A DNA stretch of 34,351 nucleotides from Acidobacteriaceae bacterium (GTDB taxonomy: Bacteria > Acidobacteriota > Terriglobia > Terriglobales > Acidobacteriaceae): positions 7,535-41,885 of the forward strand of contig PMGP01000002.1 of assembly GCA_003156235.1 (NCBI GenBank). The letters run 5' to 3'. Both the position numbers and the translations under genes were made by a program. A model generated the notes under the pieces. That model did no database searches and was not told where the DNA came from. It saw only the letters and a list, made by a program, of their open reading frames with translations. Position 1 is the stretch's first letter, and the number at the start of each line of letters is the position of its first letter. Positions 8,135 through 17,230 of this stretch are shown here, in pieces.

Positions 8135-10564
8135 TCAATTTCGCAGCGGCTTGCCGGTCTTCAGCGTGAAGGCGATGCGCTCTTGCGTCTTCGGCTCGCC
8201 GCAGAGGGAGAGGAAGGCTTCTCGCTCGAGGTCGAGAATGTACTGCTCGCTGACCAGGGTTCCGGGCGTGATGCGGCCGCCGGAGAGAATGTACGCCACC
8301 CAACGGGCGACCTTCTGGTCGTGCTCGGAGGCGTAGCCGGCTTCGCCCATGAGAAAGACGCCGGTTTGGAGGGTGGCCAAAGCTGCCGTGCCGGGAACGG
8401 GAATTTGGGTGCGAGGCTGCGGAGCGGTGTAGCCTGCCCCGGCCAGCGTCGCGGCCTGAGCCTTGGCGTCGAGCAGCAGCCGCTCGCGATTGAGGGTGAT
8501 GCGGTCTGAGGTGGCGAGCAGGCCGAGGGTGCGCGCCTCGGCAGCGGAGGTGGAAACCTTGGCCAGGGCGATGGTTTCAAAGGAGCGGCGAAGCGCCGTG
8601 GCCAGCTCGGCCGATTGAGCAAAGCGCGAAGGCGGGTCTCGCGGGTCGGCAGGAGCAAGGGCAATGGCTGCGTCGATGGCTCGCAATAACATTTCCTTGG
8701 TTCCTCCGCCTGCGGGGATGAGGCCGACGCCGGCCTCGACCAGTCCGATGTAGGTCTCGGCGTGAGCCTGGCGGCGCGCGGCGTGCAGGCAGATCTCCGC
8801 GCCGCCGCCGAAGGTCATGCCGAAGGGCGCCACGACCACCGGGCGCGGGCAGAATTTGATGGCGGAGGTCATCTGCTGGAAGCCATGAATCACCGCGGCC
8901 AACTCATCCCACTCGCCCTTCTGCGCGGCCATGAGCATTTGCATGAGGTTGGCGCCGACGGAAAAATTTTCGCGGTCGCTGGCAATGACAAAGGCGGCAA
9001 AGTCGCGCACCGCATCGGATGTGGGATTGAGGACAGCAGTGACCATCGCCAACACGTCGCCGCCAATGGCGTTTTTGAGCGAGTGCAGTTCGATGCAGCC
9101 GATGCCGTCGCCCAGATCGACGAGCGAAGCGCCGGAGTTGGAGCGGACGTCTCCGTTGGATCGGCGGAAGTCGGCGATGCGGGCGTGGCCGGGGAAGGTG
9201 GTGACTGGCTCGAGTTGATTTTTCTCCGGCTGGAAACACTGGCGGCCGTCGCTTGAGTACCAGGATGAGTGGCCGGCGGCCAGCAGAGCCTCGACGCGCG
9301 GGCTTACCGGGAGGCCGAGGCTCTTCATGCGGGTGACGGCGGAAGAAACCCCAGCCGCGTCCCACATTTCGAAGGGGCCCAGCTCCCAGTTGAAGCCGGC
9401 GCGCAGGCCGCGGTCGATGGAGGGCGCGTCGCCGGCTGCTTCGCCGATGCGCTCGGCGGCAAAGTTCCACAGCGCGGCGAGAAACGGCCAGAGGAAGGCG
9501 GCGACTTTGTCCTTTGCCGGATCGTTGGCCAGTAGCAGGCGCAACCGCTCGGGCAGCGTGGCGGCGTTTTTGGCCATCTCCAGGGCGGGCAGAGCGGGCT
9601 TGGCGACGGGGCGGTACTCGAAAGTGGTGAGATCGAGGACCAGGCGCTGATCTTTCCCGTCCTCACCCTTGACCTGTTTATAGAAGCCCTGGCCGGATTT
9701 GTCGCCCAGCCAGCCGCGCTTGACCAGCTCTTGAAGGACGTTGGAAAAACCGCCCTGGGAGACGCCGCCGGGAAAGTTGGCGGCCACATGGGCGGGAATG
9801 TCGATGCCCACCATGTCGGCCAGGCGGAAGGTTCCGGCGCGGGGCCAGCCGAGCGCCTGTCCGGTGAGCGCGTCCACTTCTTCAATGGTCAGACCCTGCT
9901 CCAGCATCAGCGCGGCTGCCGTGAACATCACCGAAATGCCGATGCGGTTGGCGATGAAGTTGGGGGTGTCGTTGGCAATGACCACCAGCTTGCCCAGGTT
10001 GCGGTCGGCGAAGGCGGCAAAGGAGACTGCGACGGCCGGATCGGTTTCGGCGGTGGGGATGATTTCGAGCAGGCGCATGGAACGCGGCGGATTGAAAAAA
10101 TGCGTTGCGAAGAAACGGTCGCGGTGCGCGGTAAGGCCGGCGGCGATTTGGCTGACCGGCAGGCCGGAGGTATTGGTGGTGAGCACGGCATGAGGGGCCA
10201 GGTGAGGCACAACGCGGTTGAGCAAGGCAGTTTTGATGGCCAGATTTTCTGCCACTGCTTCGATGACCCAGTCGCAGTTGGCCAGCTTGGGCAGGTCGTC
10301 CTCGAAGTTGCCGGGAGTGATGAGCGCGGCCAGCGTGGGTTCATAGAGTGCGGCTGGTTTTGCCTTGGCCAGGGCGGCGAGCGCGGCCTTCGCCAGGCGG
10401 CTTCTATCGCCATCGCCAGCCGGAACCAAGTCAAGAAGGAGCGTGGGGATTCCTGCGTTGGCAAGGTGAGCGGCGATGCGAGAACCCATGGTTCCGGCGC
10501 CCAGCACGGCGGCGCGGCGAACTAGAAAAGGCAAGGCAGCAGCGGGCGGGGAAGTCGTGCTCAT
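8135..10564 (-). CDS. 3-hydroxyacyl-CoA dehydrogenase / enoyl-CoA hydratase fusion (FadN/FadB-like)
   Basis: AAVLGAGTMGSRIAAHLANAGI (NAD-binding), FFNPPRSMRLLEIIP, NRIG (3HCDH), then a C-terminal crotonase-like region (VVAPFGMTFGGGAEICLHAAR). Confidence 0.92.
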   Translation of the reverse strand: MSTTSPPAAALPFLVRRAAVLGAGTMGSRIAAHLANAGIPTLLLDLVPAGDGDRSRLAKAALAALAKAKPAALYEPTLAALITPGNFEDDLPKLANCDWVIEAVAENLAIKTALLNRVVPHLAPHAVLTTNTSGLPVSQIAAGLTAHRDRFFATHFFNPPRSMRLLEIIPTAETDPAVAVSFAAFADRNLGKLVVIANDTPNFIANRIGISVMFTAAALMLEQGLTIEEVDALTGQALGWPRAGTFRLADMVGIDIPAHVAANFPGGVSQGGFSNVLQELVKRGWLGDKSGQGFYKQVKGEDGKDQRLVLDLTTFEYRPVAKPALPALEMAKNAATLPERLRLLLANDPAKDKVAAFLWPFLAALWNFAAERIGEAAGDAPSIDRGLRAGFNWELGPFEMWDAAGVSSAVTRMKSLGLPVSPRVEALLAAGHSSWYSSDGRQCFQPEKNQLEPVTTFPGHARIADFRRSNGDVRSNSGASLVDLGDGIGCIELHSLKNAIGGDVLAMVTAVLNPTSDAVRDFAAFVIASDRENFSVGANLMQMLMAAQKGEWDELAAVIHGFQQMTSAIKFCPRPVVVAPFGMTFGGGAEICLHAARRQAHAETYIGLVEAGVGLIPAGGGTKEMLLRAIDAAIALAPADPRDPPSRFAQSAELATALRRSFETIALAKVSTSAAEARTLGLLATSDRITLNRERLLLDAKAQAATLAGAGYTAPQPRTQIPVPGTAALATLQTGVFLMGEAGYASEHDQKVARWVAYILSGGRITPGTLVSEQYILDLEREAFLSLCGEPKTQERIAFTLKTGKPLRN

Positions 10565-10755
10565 GCGGTCTCTCCTGCGTGCAATGAATTTGGGAGCGAT
10601 CCATCACGCGGAAACCATCGAAGGATACGGAAGTGCGCGGCACACGGTCAAGGAGGAATTGCGTCCGTTTGACCCTCCCCGGTCGCGGGCACTAGCTTGG
10701 AAGAGTGCGGGGAGACGCATTTGCGTCCTTCGGACAAGTAAGACAAGGAGACCGG

Positions 10756-12300
10756 ATGCAAAGCAGAAGTTTCCCCTGGTTTTGGAAGGGCGTTTTGGCG
10801 CTGGCGCTGATGGCGATGGCCATCGCAGTCGCCCAGGCGCAGGACCTGAAGAGTTTTGAGCAGAAAATTACAACCAAAGTCCTGCCCAACGGGTTGACGC
10901 TGATTATTTGCGAGCGGACGGATGCGCCGGTCTTCAGCTACTCCACCTTTATTGATGCGGGCGACGTGAACGACCCCTCGGGCGAGAGCGGCCTGGCGCA
11001 CATGTTCGAGCACCTGGCCTTCAAAGGGACCAGCGAAATTGGCACCACGGATTATGCCGCCGAGAAGATTGCGCTGGAGAAGGTGGAGGCGGCCAACGCG
11101 GCCTACGAGGCCGAGTACCTGAAGGCAGTGGGCCGCGATGAGAAGAAGCTGGCTGCGCTGAAACAAAATTTCATAGATGCTCAGACCGAGGCGCACAAGT
11201 ACGTCATCCCCAACCAGTTCACCGACGTGGCCGAGCGCAACGGGGCCGAGGGCCTGAACGCCGAAACTGCGCTGGACAACACGATGTTCTTCTGGTCGAT
11301 GCCGGAGAACCGGCTGGAGCTGTGGGCGTGGCTGGAGAGCGGACGGCTGGCCGACGCGGTGCCGCGCGAGTTCTACAAGGAACGCGATGTGGTAAATGAG
11401 GAGCGGCGGATGCGCACCGACTCCAATCCCATCGGACGGCTTGTCGAGCAGTTGCTGGCCACGGCTTACGTGGCGCACAACTACGGCCGCAGCAGCATCG
11501 GATGGCCCAGCGAAGTGAGCCAGATCAACGCCACCGAGGCCATGGAGTTCCACAAGAAGTATTACGTGGGAGCGAATATTGTTATTGCTGTTGTAGGCGA
11601 CGTGAAAGCTTCAGAGGCTCTGCCGATGCTGGAGAAATACTTCAGCAAGATTCCTTCCAGAGCCAAGCCGGAGGAGATGACCACCGTCGAGCCAAAGCAA
11701 TTTGCTGAGAAGACGGTGGCGATTCGCGAGCAGACGCAGCCGTTTTACGTTGAAGGCTATCATCGGCCCGACTACCGCGACCCGGACGATGCAGTCTTCG
11801 ACGCAATCCAGGACATTTTGTCGAATGGGCGCGTCTCGCGGCTCTATCGCAGCCTGGTGCGCGATGAGCAGATTGCCGCCGAGGCCGCCGGCTTCAGCCC
11901 CTTTCCCGGCGAAAAATATCCCAGCCTCTTCGCGTTCTATGCCGTTCCGCTGCCGGGACACACGCCTGCGCAGATGCGCGACGCCATCCACAAGGAGATT
12001 GAAAAGCTGAGGACCGGCGATGTCAGCGACGAGGAGTTGGCTATGTTCAAGACCCGCACCCGCGCCGACCTGCTGCGCGGACTGGCCAACAACCAGGGCC
12101 TGGCCAACTCGCTGGCCGAGTACCAGACGCGCTACGGCGACTGGCGCGAACTTTTCCTGCAACTCGACAAGGTGGACAAGGTGAGCAAAGCCGACATTCG
12201 CCGCGTGGCTAATCAGATTTTTGTGCCGAGCAACCGCACCAGCGCATGGATTGAAACCGAACCGATGACTGCAGCTAAGAAAGATGGAGGCGCGCAATGA
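10756..12300 (+). CDS. M16 family zinc peptidase, catalytic-type subunit
   Basis: Signal peptide; HxxEH motif in GLAHMFEHLAFKGT; AAGGAG ribosome-binding site before the ATG at 10756. Confidence 0.92.
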   Translation: MQSRSFPWFWKGVLALALMAMAIAVAQAQDLKSFEQKITTKVLPNGLTLIICERTDAPVFSYSTFIDAGDVNDPSGESGLAHMFEHLAFKGTSEIGTTDYAAEKIALEKVEAANAAYEAEYLKAVGRDEKKLAALKQNFIDAQTEAHKYVIPNQFTDVAERNGAEGLNAETALDNTMFFWSMPENRLELWAWLESGRLADAVPREFYKERDVVNEERRMRTDSNPIGRLVEQLLATAYVAHNYGRSSIGWPSEVSQINATEAMEFHKKYYVGANIVIAVVGDVKASEALPMLEKYFSKIPSRAKPEEMTTVEPKQFAEKTVAIREQTQPFYVEGYHRPDYRDPDDAVFDAIQDILSNGRVSRLYRSLVRDEQIAAEAAGFSPFPGEKYPSLFAFYAVPLPGHTPAQMRDAIHKEIEKLRTGDVSDEELAMFKTRTRADLLRGLANNQGLANSLAEYQTRYGDWRELFLQLDKVDKVSKADIRRVANQIFVPSNRTSAWIETEPMTAAKKDGGAQ

Positions 12301-13760
12301 AAATGATTATAGGAAGAACCATTTTATTTGCGGTCTGCGCGCTTGCGTTTGCGCCCTACTCGCTCGACGCCCAGCAGAACAAGCCATGGGAAAAGATTCC
12401 CACGCCCAAGCTGCACGAGTTCAAGCCTCATCAGCCACAACGCATCGAACTCATGAATGGCATTGTTCTGTTTCTGCAAGAGGATCACGAGTTGCCTTTT
12501 GTCTCCGGCTCGGTACTGATTCCCGGCGGCTCACGCGATGAAGACCCGGCCAAAACCGGCCTGGTGGGGCTTTATGGGCAGGCGTGGCGCACCAGCGGCA
12601 CAGCCAAGCTGAGCGGCGACGCGCTCGACGATCTGCTGGAAGCCAAGGCCGCGCACATTGAAACCGGCGGCGACGTGGATTCCACGGCCGTCTCGTGGGA
12701 TTCGCTCAAGGGCGACTCCGATCAGGTTCTTTCTCTGGCGCTGGATTTGCTGTTTCATCCCAGCTTCAGCGCGGAGAAGCTCGAACTGTCCCAGCAGCAA
12801 GAGGCCGCGAGCGTCGTCCGGCGCAACGACGACGAAGCCGAGATTGCCGGACGCGAGTCGACGAAATTAGTCTATGGCCCCGACAGTCCCTACACGCGGC
12901 AGCCTGAGCTGGCCACCATCGGCGCGGTCACCGTGGACGATCTGAAGGCATGGCACGAGCGGACTGTCGGCGGCAAAGAGGGCGGCGGCAAGCTGATCGT
13001 CTCCATCAGCGGCGACTTCGACATAGCGGCGATGGAAGCCAAACTGCGCGCGGCCTTCGCGGGATTGCCGCGGGTCAAAATTGCGCCGGCGCGGCACGAT
13101 GAATTTGCCGGTCCCAAGCCCGGCGTCTATTTCATCGACAAAGAGGACGTGAACCAGTCGAATGTCGAGATTGTGGGACTGGGCACGGACCGCCGCAATC
13201 CCGACGTGCCCGCGCTGGCGGTGATGAACGAGATTCTGGGCGGCGGATTTGCCAGCCGGATGTTCCAGAAAATTCGCACCGAGTTGGGATTGGCCTATGC
13301 CGTGGGCGGCAGCTACGGATACGGCTGGGATCATCCAGGCGAGTTCCACGCCATGGTGCTCACCAAGAGCGCCTCGACGGTGGATGCGACCAAAGCCGCG
13401 CTGGCCGAGATCGACGGCCTCACCACACGGCCCTTTACCGAGGAAGAGTTGGCGCGCGCCAAGGACAACATCCTCAACTCCTTCCTCTTCCGCTACGACA
13501 CGCGGGAAAAGGTGCTGGGCATGAGAGTGCGCCTGGAGTTCTACGGTTATCCTGCGGATTACCTTGAAACTTATCGGGCCGCGCTGGAAAAAGTGACGGT
13601 GGCCGACCTGAACCGGGCGGCAACCAAGTACATTCACCCCGGCAAGCTGGCCATTCTGGTAGTGGGCAACGGGCCGGAGATCAAGCCGGGGCTTGAGGAG
13701 CTGAAGCTGGGTCCAGCGCAGGCGGTGGACATCACGATTCCGATGCCCAAGCAGAAGTAA
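12297..13760 (+). CDS. M16 family peptidase-like partner lacking HxxEH
   Basis: M16 fold features (ELGLAYAVGGSYGYGWDHPGEFHAM) but GLVGLYGQAWRTSGT where HxxEH would be; ATGA overlap with the upstream gene. Confidence 0.9.
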   Translation: MKMIIGRTILFAVCALAFAPYSLDAQQNKPWEKIPTPKLHEFKPHQPQRIELMNGIVLFLQEDHELPFVSGSVLIPGGSRDEDPAKTGLVGLYGQAWRTSGTAKLSGDALDDLLEAKAAHIETGGDVDSTAVSWDSLKGDSDQVLSLALDLLFHPSFSAEKLELSQQQEAASVVRRNDDEAEIAGRESTKLVYGPDSPYTRQPELATIGAVTVDDLKAWHERTVGGKEGGGKLIVSISGDFDIAAMEAKLRAAFAGLPRVKIAPARHDEFAGPKPGVYFIDKEDVNQSNVEIVGLGTDRRNPDVPALAVMNEILGGGFASRMFQKIRTELGLAYAVGGSYGYGWDHPGEFHAMVLTKSASTVDATKAALAEIDGLTTRPFTEEELARAKDNILNSFLFRYDTREKVLGMRVRLEFYGYPADYLETYRAALEKVTVADLNRAATKYIHPGKLAILVVGNGPEIKPGLEELKLGPAQAVDITIPMPKQK

Positions 13761-13777
13761 GGACGCGAAGCTGAGCG

Positions 13778-13813
13778 GAATTCCTAGGTCCCGGAACCGG
13801 GACTTGGGAATTC
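13778..13813. repeat. Compact hairpin downstream of the M16 pair
   Basis: GAATTCCTAGGTCCCGG-aa-CCGGGACTTGGGAATTC, 15 of 17 paired with a 2-nt loop and no T-tract. Confidence 0.7.
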
Positions 13814-13844
13814 GGTATTCAGAGTGTAAGAGGTTTACAAGATC

Positions 13845-14549
13845 ATGCCTCGAAAGTACGTTGTTCTAGTTGCGCTTGCTCTGTTATCCGCCATAGAACC
13901 TGCTTTGGCGCTCTCTCAATGCAGCAATCAAATCACGATCGTGCCGCTTAAGGTTATGAAGGCGGCGAGTAAGGCCCGCGACTTCATTCGCTTTAGCTAC
14001 TCCTTGTCAACTTCCGATTTGCTCCTTATACGGTCGCATGAGGACACCCAGACTTCGATTGGACCTTATGATACTGGCTTTGTGATCACACGAGAAGGGA
14101 AGACGATACAAAGCGTTGTTCTGCGGAAACTACCGGAGTTTCAACGCGAGGAGCCTGAGTATTCAGAGGCATTTATTACGCTTGCCGTGACCCGCGCCTG
14201 TACGAGGAGAGGTCCAATTTACTTCGTTACGATGCAATATATGGGCGACATGACAAGCCCGGCCCTTCTTTTCACATTCGTTCCCTCAGCGCAAGGATAC
14301 GAAGTCTCCGCTCTCCCGATGATCTCCGGTGGAGTGTTAGAGGTTTCAAAGGCTGATCCTTCTCATATCAGGACGTGGGACAATCTGCACGAAGGCGAGT
14401 GCGAAGCTTGCCCAACTGCGTACCAGATTACGGAGTATGAGATTCGAGAGGGCAGGCCTATCCAAATACGGCAATACCGGACACGGCACCTCTACGATTC
14501 CGGGAACTACATCTTCGATTCCCGACGGCGCATCCGATTTATCCCGTGA
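13845..14549 (+). CDS. Hypothetical secreted protein
   Basis: 234-aa ORF with signal peptide (MPRKYVVLVALALLSAIEPALALSQC). Confidence 0.65.
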   Translation: MPRKYVVLVALALLSAIEPALALSQCSNQITIVPLKVMKAASKARDFIRFSYSLSTSDLLLIRSHEDTQTSIGPYDTGFVITREGKTIQSVVLRKLPEFQREEPEYSEAFITLAVTRACTRRGPIYFVTMQYMGDMTSPALLFTFVPSAQGYEVSALPMISGGVLEVSKADPSHIRTWDNLHEGECEACPTAYQITEYEIREGRPIQIRQYRTRHLYDSGNYIFDSRRRIRFIP

Positions 14550-14679
14550 AGATGGTGGATCAGAAACTGACACTTTGGAACGGAGTATAACCAATGTTTT
14601 TTGTATGAGATAATGGATGTTGACGCATACTTGAAATTTTCAAAAAATAAATTTCTCAAAATGGCGATATACTAAACAT

Positions 14680-14698
14680 GTACGGAAGATGTCCGTAC
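14680..14698. promoter_or_regulatory. Palindromic operator candidate for the TacAT-like pair
   Basis: GTACGGA-agatg-TCCGTAC, perfect 7-bp arms, just upstream of the antitoxin gene and downstream of a TATACT -10-like box (14668-14673). Confidence 0.6.
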
Positions 14699-14717
14699 GT
14701 TAACCGCCGGAGGGATT

Positions 14718-15029
14718 ATGGCTTCCGCAGTCGCACTGATGCGCAAGGAAACAATACGCAAAGCCCGAGAACGGATCGATGTACGGCTTCGTCCTGAGCA
14801 GAAATCAGAGATTGAAAGGGCAGCCCAGATCAAAGGTCTCACGGTGACAGATTTCATCATTCAGAACGCCGTCGCAAATGCCAGGCAGGCGATCCGGGAG
14901 TATGAAACCTGGACTCTTGAGCGTCCCGATGCGGAAATCTTCGCCGCGGCCTTGATGGAGCCTGCCGCGCTCGGGTCCCAGTTAGCCCAGGCAGCAAAAC
15001 GTTACAAGGAGCGCTTTCTGTCACAGTGA
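14718..15029 (+). CDS. tacA: DUF1778 (TacA-like) antitoxin
   Basis: RKARERIDVRLRPEQKSEIERAAQIKGLTVTDFIIQNAVANARQAI; directly upstream of and overlapping a GNAT gene. Confidence 0.88.
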   Translation: MASAVALMRKETIRKARERIDVRLRPEQKSEIERAAQIKGLTVTDFIIQNAVANARQAIREYETWTLERPDAEIFAAALMEPAALGSQLAQAAKRYKERFLSQ

Positions 15030-15541
15030 GCCAAAATCTACCATCCGGCTACTATTTCGAGCCACTCGCAGAGCGGCACAACCGGGCGGCTTTCTCGTGC
15101 GGGAACGAGGCTCTAGATGCATACTTCATAGGCGATCCCATTCGGCAGGACGTCAGCCGAAGAGTCACCAACGCGTTCGTTCTAACTCCTGACGGAAAGT
15201 TTGTTGCCGGCTTTTATACGCTGTCTCCCATCTCCATCCTCAGCGTGGATTTGACCTCCAGCCTTCAGAAAAAACTCCCCAAGCGGCCCATCGGCGCCAC
15301 GCTCATCGGCCGGATGGGAAGGGATTTATCTCTTCGAGGAAAAGGCGTCGGCGAAATGCTGCTTATGGACGCACTCCACAAGGCATGGCAAGCCTCGAAA
15401 CTTGTCTCCTGCTGGGCAGTGGTAGTGGATGCCAAAGAGGGTGCTCGCGATTTTTACATAGAGAACGAGTTTATCCCTTTCGCAACCCAACCAGACAGGC
15501 TTTTCCTGTTGATGAAGAAGATCGATTTGATGTTCGAATAA
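15026..15541 (+). CDS. tacT: GNAT acetyltransferase toxin (TacT-like)
   Basis: FSCGNEALDAYF, IGRMGRDLSLRGKGVGEMLLMDAL (acetyl-CoA P-loop), FYIENEFIPF; GTGA overlap with the antitoxin. Confidence 0.88.
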   Translation: MSQNLPSGYYFEPLAERHNRAAFSCGNEALDAYFIGDPIRQDVSRRVTNAFVLTPDGKFVAGFYTLSPISILSVDLTSSLQKKLPKRPIGATLIGRMGRDLSLRGKGVGEMLLMDALHKAWQASKLVSCWAVVVDAKEGARDFYIENEFIPFATQPDRLFLLMKKIDLMFE

Positions 15542-15598
15542 CCCAATTCCATTCAAACTCGCCAATCAGGATCGAGAAACTACAATGGAAGAGAAGAG

Positions 15599-16285
15599 AT
15601 GAGTGAATTTGTTCAAGAGGAGTTTACGGTGGAAACGAATTCTAAAGGTACGGGCACGACCATCCAGCGGCCCGAGACCTGCGTGATTGACGCCGAGGTG
15701 GAGATTGCGGCCGATGCAGTGATCGAGCCGTTTGTGCAGTTGCTGGGCCGCACCAAAATCGGCGCCAACTGCCTGATCCGCTCCTACTCGGTGATCGAGG
15801 ACTGCACGCTGGGCGACAATGTGCTGGTGCTCCAGTCCTGCGTGTTGACCGAAAGCGCGGTCGCCGACGGCGCCAAGATCGGCCCCTTCGCGCACCTGCG
15901 TCCGGGCAGCGAGATCGGCGAGGAGGCCCACGTGGGCAACTTCGTCGAAACCAAGAAGACCAGACTCGGCAAGGGCGCCAAGGCCAACCACCTCACCTAC
16001 CTGGGCGATGCCGAGGTGGGCGAGCGAACCAATATCGGCGCCGGGACCATTACCTGCAACTACGACGGCGTCCACAAGTCCATCACGCGCATTGGCAAGG
16101 ATGCCTTCGTGGGCAGCGATTCCACGCTGGTGGCGCCGGTCGAGGTGGGGGATGGAGCCTTCATCGGCGCCAGCTCCTGCATCACCCAGAACGTGCCCGC
16201 CGACGCGCTGGCCGTGAGCCGGACACGCCAGATCGTCAAAGAAGGCTGGGCCGCGGCCCGGCGCGCCCGCCAGCAAAAACCGTAG
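15599..16285 (+). CDS. glmU: Stand-alone glucosamine-1-phosphate acetyltransferase domain (GlmU C-terminal, left-handed beta-helix)
   Basis: [34 protein letters not shown] plus hexapeptide repeats; no N-terminal pyrophosphorylase domain. Confidence 0.85.
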   Translation: MSEFVQEEFTVETNSKGTGTTIQRPETCVIDAEVEIAADAVIEPFVQLLGRTKIGANCLIRSYSVIEDCTLGDNVLVLQSCVLTESAVADGAKIGPFAHLRPGSEIGEEAHVGNFVETKKTRLGKGAKANHLTYLGDAEVGERTNIGAGTITCNYDGVHKSITRIGKDAFVGSDSTLVAPVEVGDGAFIGASSCITQNVPADALAVSRTRQIVKEGWAAARRARQQKP

Positions 16286-16420
16286 GGGTGGCGGCCAGCT
16301 TGCGATCCGCCGTTCACGCGAAGGATTTTGACCTCGCAGCCGCCGCCGACCGGCTAGCCTGACGCCGCCGAGGCCGTTTACCCGCTTCCGCGTCCAGCTT
16401 TGCCGGCTGACGCGCGCCCT

Positions 16421-16442
16421 AAAATCCGTAAATCTGGATTTT
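16421..16442. repeat. Short inverted repeat downstream of the glmU domain gene
   Basis: AAAATCC-gtaaatct-GGATTTT. Confidence 0.45.
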
Positions 16443-16599
16443 GGAGCGTTTATGCTGGCCTTGCGCTCCGATTGTCTGGTTTCGCAACGCACTTCCAGCC
16501 CGTCAGAGGCCGCTCACCCTCCTGCAAGCGCCTCAGCGGCGACCATCTCTTTCGCCTTGAGCCAGTTCCCTGGTTGCCGGGTTGACCGTTGAAGGCTTG

Positions 16600-16628
16600 A
16601 GTAAATTCATTATTATTAATAGTTTACT
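16600..16628. repeat. AT-rich inverted repeat (operator- or MITE-end-like)
   Basis: AGTAAA...TTTACT flanking ATTATTATTAAT. Confidence 0.35.
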
Positions 16629-16751
16629 GAGGTCTGCGCGGCTTCAGTGCACGGCCGATTCTCTCCTGGAATCCCCCATGCAGCCGTTTAGTTCAGCCCC
16701 TGAGCCGTTTTTGGAGATTGCTGGCCAGTTTAATTTAAAAAATTTCGATTA

Positions 16752-16780
16752 TTGTATTTGCTTTCTTCTGAATCTATGCT
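16752..16780 (+). promoter_or_regulatory. Sigma70-like promoter upstream of the putative sRNA
   Basis: TTGTAT-N17-TATGCT. Confidence 0.55.
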
Positions 16781-16786
16781 ATGGTG

Positions 16787-16898
16787 TATATATTCCAGTT
16801 GAGGCGGCGGTAGCGTATACCGCCAACCAAGGCTGGAAGTGGTTTGCGTCACTGGCCTCCCGGCACGAACAGCTTCACCGTTCGTGCCGCCTTTTTTT
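16787..16898 (+). ncRNA. Putative structured intergenic sRNA (about 110 nt)
   Basis: Promoter-like boxes, an internal hairpin (GGCGGTA-gcgta-TACCGCC) and a terminal intrinsic terminator, with no credible ORF. Confidence 0.5.
16862..16898 (+). terminator. Intrinsic terminator
   Basis: GGCACGAAC-agcttcacc-GTTCGTGCC, perfect 9-bp stem, followed by gcc and TTTTTTT. Confidence 0.8.
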
Positions 16899-17230
16899 GC
16901 GCCAAAATCGTCGCCACTCCCGCCTGCGCTCAACTTCCCATAGAGATTCTGACGAAAGCGGCTGATCCCGGCCACGCGTCGAGTGGTCTGAGGGTTGACG
17001 AGAACGAGCTTCCGTTCTTGCCTGGGCCGCAATTCAGCCTTTTGACAGAGCGTCACTCGCAACCCCAATTCTGCCTTGCATCTGAGCCCGGAATCTCAAG
17101 GAACCCCTGTAGGCATAGCCCTCAGAGCCATTCAGCCACTTTCAACTGAACGCGCTGCCTGAGTCCCAATATCTCGAAAACCCCGCAAAATCAGGGGGTC
17201 TACCAGATTATTGCCAAGAACCGGCAAATC

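Noticed and set aside
10648-11553. 301-aa minus-strand ORF
   Set aside because: Antisense to the M16 peptidase gene with clear HxxEH.
12867-13637. 256-aa minus-strand ORF
   Set aside because: Antisense to the second M16 gene.
15566-16492. 308-aa minus-strand ORF
   Set aside because: Antisense to the GlmU C-terminal domain gene.
16582-16965. 127-aa plus ORF across the sRNA region
   Set aside because: Reads through the promoter-like boxes and the intrinsic terminator; no domain signal.
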